Of a stretch of 64,000 nucleotides of DNA, positions 58,179-64,000 are shown piece by piece. How positions within the stretch are numbered: position 1 is the first letter of the stretch; the number at the start of each line of letters is the position of its first letter. Origin of the DNA: Neofusicoccum parvum. Taxonomy: Eukaryota > Ascomycota > Dothideomycetes > Botryosphaeriales > Botryosphaeriaceae. The position numbers and the translations under genes were made by a program. Under the pieces are notes generated by a model. The model saw only the letters and a list, made by a program, of their open reading frames with translations. It was not told where the DNA came from and searched no databases. Where the stretch lies: NCBI GenBank assembly GCA_020912385.1, contig CP087213.1, forward strand, positions 682,001 through 746,000, given 5' to 3'.

Positions 58179-59253
58179 AACAAATAAGAAGAGAAAAAAA
58201 AAGTTGACTTCTGAAGCTTGTTCCGGCGCCCCGTCATCCGTTTTCTGAGATGAGTTGAACCAAGCATCTACATGTATCGTAGACTACTACTAAGTAAAGC
58301 AATGCTGAGGATTGAGATCTTCTCAGCAGGCACCGTGTGTAAGTCAAGGAGAGAGTAGTCCACGTTCCTTGTACGACCTGCAAGAAATGAGAGAGACGCC
58401 CTTGCTCTGACGAAGTGTGCCTGGCAACCTGGCAGGCGGGATTCCCCAGGGTGCACGGCACATGAAGCTCTCCCAAGCATTAGCGCAGATCAAACACATT
58501 GGGCGGAGCCAATCTTGAGAAGCCGCTGGCCCAGGCACAAGCGGCAGGGCGGACAAGCATAAAGCCGCAGCATCCTGAACAGCAGGAAAGAACATGGTTC
58601 ACGGCGAACCGCAGCAGAACACGGGCACATGGGCACACGGGTTTGACAAATCCACGCGCTACGCTCACGTTCGGACGGTGATAAGCCAAACGTGACGTCT
58701 GATGGGATGGCCGGAAGTCTCGCGACGCCGTGACGCGCGCCCTCGCATGCGCTGGGCAGACCAGCAACTCCGCCACGCTTGGCCGCCCGCCGCCGGAGCA
58801 GCGATGCGCTCCACACGCGCGAACCGAGCGCCTGAATTTGCGGGATGCGCGCGGAGTGCGTGCGAGCCTGCTCTGCGCATCGCAATGTGCAATGTGCAGG
58901 GCTGCAGGGCGAAGAGTCTGGAAAGCGAAGGCGGCGGAGGCGTTTCGAAGGCGACGAGCTGCGGAGGCCCGTGCCAGCTGCCGCCAGCCGGAGCCAAGGC
59001 GAGCTGCGCCTCTCCATGCGTCATGCTGCCCGGCCAGCCGCCGCCTTCCCGCTGGCTGCACTGCTACTTACATGCGGCGCACCCTGCTCACACGCCCGCT
59101 GCCACCCTCCGCTACCTCGCCTGGGCTAGCATCCAATTCTTCACATTCCTGCGCTCCGGTCTATAAGCAGCGCTCCACCTCCGCTCGCTCGCCCTCACAC
59201 CCGCCACACCTGCAACCCTTCCTATCGCCACTGCACGCAACACCTGTCGCACG
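58179..59253. other. hem14 3' flank and promoter of the RCR-type gene
   Basis: This GC-rich 1.1 kb is open in several frames on both strands and has no family features. It ends in a CA/CT-rich leader with a TATA-like element. Confidence 0.5.
59162..59167 (+). promoter_or_regulatory. TATA-like element upstream of the RCR-type gene
   Basis: TATAAG lies 92 bases before the ATG at 59254, followed by a CA/CT-rich leader. Confidence 0.35.
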
Positions 59254-60092
59254 ATGCCCGTCCTCTTGAAGCGAGAGTAAGTTCGGTCGCTCTACCCTGC
59301 CAGCTCGTGCATATCCCGCCGCAGACGTCAGTCCATGCGCGCGCTGCACCCAAGCTTTCCCCACAATCCGCCCGCACATCAAAGGATCAAGGCTAACACC
59401 ACTGCAGCTGTTGGAGAGAAGGAGGATACCAATACTGCGATGCCTCGCCGTGGAACGACTGGGTGCGTTGGGTAGTCCTCGTCGTCATCGTCGTCGCCGC
59501 CTTCCTCCTCTTTGTCGTAAGTCAACAACGCCCTCCACTCGCCGTTCACCCACCACCATTCCCTCAATCCGTCGAGTCGCTCGCTGCCTCCATTCCATTC
59601 CTTTGTCCTCAGCCTTCGCGTCAGCGCCACAACCCCGCCGTCCCCAACCAGACTCTCCCCTAAAAACAATTCCACCCCCAACAAGAAACCACCTCACTAA
59701 CCGCCCTCGCCCAACAGTTCTGCTCCTGCATCACCGCACGCCGCCGCCGCCGCGCCGGCCGCAACCCCATGTGGGGCACGGGCTGGGCAGCGCGCAACGG
59801 ACACGGCGAAGCCACCTACTACGGCCCTCCGCCACCCGGCCACGGCGGGCAGCCTCAGTACTACAACCCCAACAACGCGCAGCCGTACTACGGCGCCCCG
59901 CCCGCCCCGCCGTACTCGCCGCCGCCCGGCGGCTACTACGCCAACCAGCCCAACGGCGGCTACGAGACGGGCACCACGGGCGTGCCGATGCAGCCGCAGC
60001 CGGCGTACACGCACGAGAGCCGCGGCGACCAGAACGTGTACGAGCCGCCGCCGGGCCCGCCGCCGGCGAAGAACGACGGCGTGATAAGGTGA
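59254..60092 (+). CDS. RCR-type single-pass membrane protein (Congo red resistance family)
   Basis: The product fits the fungal RCR family, whose yeast members Rcr1/Rcr2 are ER/vacuolar membrane proteins affecting chitin deposition and permease sorting through the ubiquitin ligase Rsp5. Exons are 59254-59276, 59408-59516 and 59718-60092 (introns 131 and 201 bases), giving 168 residues. A short N-terminal segment has paired Cys (CWREGGYQYC), followed by one membrane span (WVVLVVIVVAAFLLFV, residues 29-44, running on into FCSC). Next is an Arg cluster (ITARRRRRAGRNPMWG), then a Pro/Tyr/Gly-rich cytosolic tail. The tail has PPY and QPYY stretches of the kind Rsp5 WW domains bind, though no strict PPxY. 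Assignment rests on architecture and the N-terminal block. Confidence 0.8.
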
Positions 60093-62166
60093 ACGCGTTG
60101 AGCCTGGGTGGGCGCTGTCTGGGGATTGATGACGAAGAAGGCTGGTTTATGACATGTTTTCCTTTTGCTCCTCTTTTTGCTTTCTGGTATCATACCACTT
60201 TTTCTGGGCTCGACAAAAGGGTTTACGGAGGGGAGGCGTTCTTTAGCTATGGGAGATATCACAGCTCGGCACTCTGTCCCTGCAACGACTTGGCGGAGAT
60301 GAGCACGAACCTAGCGGGGGATTTCACATGGTGGTTTTTATCCCTTTGACTCTACATGTATAATTTCTCGAACTGCTGGGGTTGAGAGCAGTGAATAACG
60401 AACGGGTTACCACTCTATCCGGATGCGGTATTAATGATCCTTGCCTCCCACGTTTTCGTATTTCTACCGCTTCCGGCGTGCTTTGCGAACGCGTGATGAG
60501 CTCGAGGCGGTGGCTCGTACCTGGCCACCGCGCTGCGCCACGCGGAACTGCGTGGACTTGCTTTTTTCTTCTTTTTTTCTTCTCAGGCCCTTCACACCGT
60601 CTGGTTCGGCGGGATGACGAATCTCCGGACCTCGCGGTAGCGGTGAGTCATATGTCGCACGTACAGCGGATTCACTCGGGTCCTTCTTGCTGGTGCGATG
60701 CGTATGAGTATGCTGTCATGATGGGTTCAATTACGTAGCCATGCAAAACGAAGTCTTTCCAAGCAGTGCTCGGAACAACTGTGCTATGGTGCAAAAGCAG
60801 AAGGCGCATGAACACCGTGTCTCCTCACAAGACACTGAAGTATGGTGGAGGCTTGTTGTAGTCATTTGTCACACGAGCCATTTCTCTTTGATTGATCGTT
60901 AAAAAGAGTGGCGTTGGTTAGAAAGAAATCGAATTGAGTGAATGTAATGGGGCTGAGAAGGGTTTATATGTTTGTAAGCAGATCATTGAATGGGCTGGAT
61001 GATTTTTTACGTGCTCTTTGATTTGAGGAGAAGTTTGAACACCATCTAAGTCCGTCAGTTGTTTTCTACCCTATGCGACACTGACCGGTGAAAGGAATGG
61101 TATTGTTGGTCGGTCGAGATCTGGCGAGGTGAGTCTGACTACTCGTGTCCCTGTGGGCTTCTGGTCTTGCCACAAGTCTGAGCGGAATGCGTAGAGTATC
61201 TTTAGTTCACCGGTCTGCACGTAGGCTTACATACACTTTGTGCTACACCATATAAATTTCTAGTTGAGGTAATGAGCCAATTCAGTTTGCAACACCCACG
61301 GCTTTCATACGATTAAACTAGTGCAACTTGTTCTCAGGACCCATGCAAAGCGCTTTAGAAGCGCTCTTATTATACCGAAATATTGCAAAAACATAGTGCA
61401 TGAAGTTATGTAGTAGCAGATGTTTCAGGCCTAAGAAGCTTTATACAGCCAAACATGCCACGAGAGGGATGTGAAGCATGTTAATCGAGTATTTCGGTGG
61501 GAAATTAATGGTCCACATTCTCAGGTCGGAGTATGTCGGGTCCACGTAGACAGTCTGGATCATGGGTCGAACGGAAGCTTGGGTACACGTAGAAGACCTG
61601 GACTGGCCGCTCTAGAAAGATGAATGCCAACATAGAACATTGAGAGGCAAACAGTGTGATAGCATGGACGACGCATCAGAAAATCCTCCGCTAATGCTGA
61701 TAGTTATAGCGGAGACTGAATGCAGTTTCATTAAAGAGCTACTTAACGAATTTCAAATAGATAATTTGTTTGTCTCCCGTCTATAAGACGCTGTTTGATG
61801 TCATCAACGATAGATGAGGATGGGATAGGTAGCGGCCCCAGAATGTCCATTTACGGGTGTGATCACCAATCAGTTACATTTTCTAAACAGTAGCTACGTC
61901 ATTCCCGTAGTTAACGCAGTAGACAGTCACAGTATCATTGCTTGGTATGGTCAAAGATCTATGTTCCCGAGCATTCACAGATATCTCTCACAAGTTCAAC
62001 GTTAGGGCGGTCAGGGAAAGTCTTATGCCTCAGATTTCTTGCTCTACAGCAAGGCCTACTGCGCTAGCAGACCACCAGAGCTGGAAAAAGACCATAATTC
62101 GAACGCCAAGAGCCCATGATATTCCCTTTTACTTTCATCAATCCACCACCGAAACAATCAAGACAT
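60093..62166. other. Convergent intergenic region with an AT-rich core
   Basis: No gene is seen. From about 60.8 to 62.1 kb the DNA is clearly AT-richer than its surroundings (22 and 19 G+C in the two 60-base lines at 61381 and 61741) and has almost no open frames. It could be a decayed repeat, a non-coding RNA locus or simple spacer. Confidence 0.5.
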
Positions 62167-63056
62167 TTAAGCCTCGGCCTCGAAGGCGGCAGGGAAACGG
62201 CGAAGGTTCTGCTCGATGGGGCCCTTGTTGCGGAGGAACTGGACGTAAGCACCGTCGACCTTGACGGCACCGGCCTGGCGCTTGGCAATGTACTCGTCGC
62301 GGCGGAGAGGGGTGAAGCCCCAGTTCTTGGAGACGATGATCTTCTGGCGACCGGGGAACTTGTACTGGGAGCGGCGAAGAGCCTCGATGGCAGTAGCACG
62401 GTCTGTCGGAGGCTGGTTAATGCAAGTTCATTAGGTGAGAAGAGCGTTGCGGGAACATACTGTTGTCCTTGGTGCGGACGGACAGAATGATCTGGCCAAT
62501 GTTGATACGGGCAACGGTGCCGTTAGGCTTGCCGAAGGCACCACGCATACCGGTCTGGAGACGATCGGCACCAGCGCACGACAACATCTTGTTGATACGG
62601 ATGACGTGGTAGGGGTGGGCGCGGACACGAAGGTGGAAAGACTCCTTGCCACCGGTCTTGACCATGTACTTGTTGGCGCAAATACGGGCGGCCTCGAGGG
62701 CCTCGGAGCTCAGCTGCTCATACTCGTTGGAGACAAGGTGGACGCAGCAGGGGAACTCGTCGACGTTCGCACGCTTACGGCCAAGATCGAAGATGCGAAT
62801 CTTGGGGTCGGGCACACCACGGTTGAAGCGAGACTTAGGGTAAGGCTGTAGAAGCGCAAGTCAGCTCATATTCTTCCGGCCAGAAAGGACCGACGGCAAA
62901 TCGCTCCAAGCGCCTTCTCAGGTGACTCTGCGCGCGGGAACGCCGGGACAGCGCTATGAGGGGCGCAAAGAGCGGATTTGGTCGGTCGTGGAGCGGACAG
63001 GCACAGCGTACCTTGTTCTTGCAGTAGCGGTAGCATCTCGCCGGACGACGGGCCAT
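62167..63056 (-). CDS. rpl10: 60S ribosomal protein uL16 (RPL10)
   Basis: The product is uL16, a late-joining large-subunit protein near the peptidyl-transferase centre whose loading is coupled to Nmd3 release. Exons on the minus strand are 63056-63012, 62845-62461 and 62402-62167 (introns 166 and 58 bases), giving 221 residues, the eukaryotic length. It begins [15 protein letters not shown] and continues [20 protein letters not shown]. It contains the loop near the P site ([20 protein letters not shown]) and [13 protein letters not shown], and ends with [17 protein letters not shown] and FPAAFEAEA. The next gene upstream in the same orientation is rpl30, whose stop lies about 510 bases away. 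Confidence 0.97.
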
Positions 63057-63568
63057 TTTGACGGTTTGTAGAGGGTTGGACTGTGGGTGTTAGTGAGGTG
63101 GGTGCAGCGTCGTCGTCGGGGGCGCAAGAGGTTTTGAGGTCACCGACTTGAATTTCTAAGCAGCGGAGATTCGCTAAGCGAGCGCTTTGTGCGCTTTGCC
63201 ACAATCGTCACAGCCCCAGCCTCAGGCACGAGATTTATTATCACCGTCAGAAAGAAAGAGTCAGGAATTCAGCATTTTGATCATTTCCAAGCTATTTGCC
63301 ACTGCAGCCTCTGCGGGTTGGTAAGCGCATCACCCCGGATTGTCACCGGGCTTGCCGCGCTGTGCCAGCCCTCCACGCCGCCCGAAGAGGGAAGTGCATC
63401 ACGCCAATCTCACTTCTACGCTGGACACTCTCACACTTGCACACGCCGAAGTCCCGACCATAGAACGTGCATTACTATCTGGCATACATAATGTTCCCCA
63501 GACGGCTACGCCCCATGCGCCATGCTGTTCTCTTCATTTTTTCAACTTTTTGTGCCGAGCATTCGCAT
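63057..63568. other. rpl10 promoter region and rpl30 3' flank
   Basis: This is 512 bases with no gene seen. A CTAAC...CACAG pair just upstream of the rpl10 start could mark a leader intron, but no clear donor was found. Confidence 0.4.
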
Positions 63569-63837
63569 TTAAGCGCTGGCATTGGTGGTGAGGATGTCGC
63601 TGTCACCGGCGTCGAGGATAGCCATGGTGGAGCAGCGGAAGAGCTTACCGCAAGCGGTGCCGAGCTCGACTGTACGGGCAGGATGTTAGCCTCAAGTTCT
63701 CCCTCCAAAGTCCTACATGGGGACTTTTTCGCAGGGATGGCTCTCTCGACAAGCTGTCGAGAGGCCGGATCACGAAAAAGCAGGATTTCACTTACTGTTG
63801 TTGCCGCTGAAGTGGTGGACGGAGGTCTTGGCGAGCA
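63569..63837 (-). CDS. rpl30: 60S ribosomal protein eL30 (RPL30), 3' end (cut by window)
   Basis: The product is large-subunit protein eL30. Two exons are visible on the minus strand: 63837-63796 and 63669-63569, separated by a 126-base intron (GTAAGT...GTACAG). They encode the last 48 residues, beginning with the codon shared across the upstream junction: [13 protein letters not shown], then [19 protein letters not shown] and [13 protein letters not shown]. The 5' exons lie beyond base 64000. Bases 63838-64000 look like intron (acceptor CGTACAG at the exon edge), as the conserved preceding residues do not appear in any frame. In yeast eL30 represses splicing of its own transcript; the elements for that would be outside the window. 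Confidence 0.92.
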
Positions 63838-64000
63838 CTGTACGATAATTTGTCAACTTGCTGACCTGGAGAAGCGAGGTAGACAGAAATCCAAGAGCAG
63901 AGAGGTCTTGTCACCCATGGCTTGCGCAGATACAGGAAATCCAACATCGTGTCCTGCCCATGATGGATGCCCCGTATCTGCACACTAGCCACTCGCACAA
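63838..64000 (-). other. Upstream intron of rpl30 (incomplete)
   Basis: This is intron sequence ending in the acceptor before 63837. It is at least 163 bases and continues past the window. Confidence 0.65.

Overview
The window is nuclear DNA of a filamentous ascomycete (Pezizomycotina). The evidence is a circadian clock frequency gene, a HET-domain gene, a Cap20/perilipin-type gene, an eisosome Pil1 gene, an ornithine decarboxylase antizyme, and many short introns (about 47-250 bases) with GTANGT-type donors and CTRAC-type branch sites. The protein flavour suggests Dothideomycetes, but that is an impression, not a proof. Twenty protein genes can be supported, two of them cut by the window ends. 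I see no rRNA, tRNA, CRISPR array or intact transposon.

Layout. 1-10 kb: a Pmr1-type Ca/Mn pump (minus, cut at base 1), diverging from the cohesin kleisin rad21; then a gene-poor 5 kb; then cap20. 12-22 kb: ribosomal protein eL27 with tiny end exons (minus) and a 2378-residue coiled-coil repeat protein of unknown role. 22-34 kb: a run of four minus-strand genes: pil1, the spliceosomal DEAH helicase prp2, antizyme (with a +1 frameshift site), and frq. 34-39.6 kb: a 5.8 kb stretch without a convincing gene upstream of frq. 39.6-46 kb: a HET-domain gene, the sterol C-14 reductase erg24, and a secreted glycine-rich repeat protein. 47-51 kb: prohibitin phb2 and the diphthamide WD40 enzyme dph7. 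52.5-55.6 kb: an SR splicing factor and the poly(A)-binding nab2, back to back. 56-60 kb: protoporphyrinogen oxidase hem14 and an RCR-type membrane protein. 62-64 kb: ribosomal proteins uL16 (RPL10) and eL30 (RPL30, cut).

Most genes are housekeeping and are not a functional cluster. The most informative loci are: (1) the antizyme gene, where the reading frame is broken by a UCC-UGA shift site 10 bases before an intron, so conventional gene finding would truncate or split it; (2) frq, whose first intron sits where Neurospora uses its short-form start codon and itself contains an in-frame ATG; (3) the giant coiled-coil protein, with about 24 copies of one degenerate repeat followed by a second repeat family; and (4) eL27, with a 7-base first coding exon and an 8-base last one. 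All exon borders below were read by eye from splice signals and frame continuity; no transcript or database check was possible.
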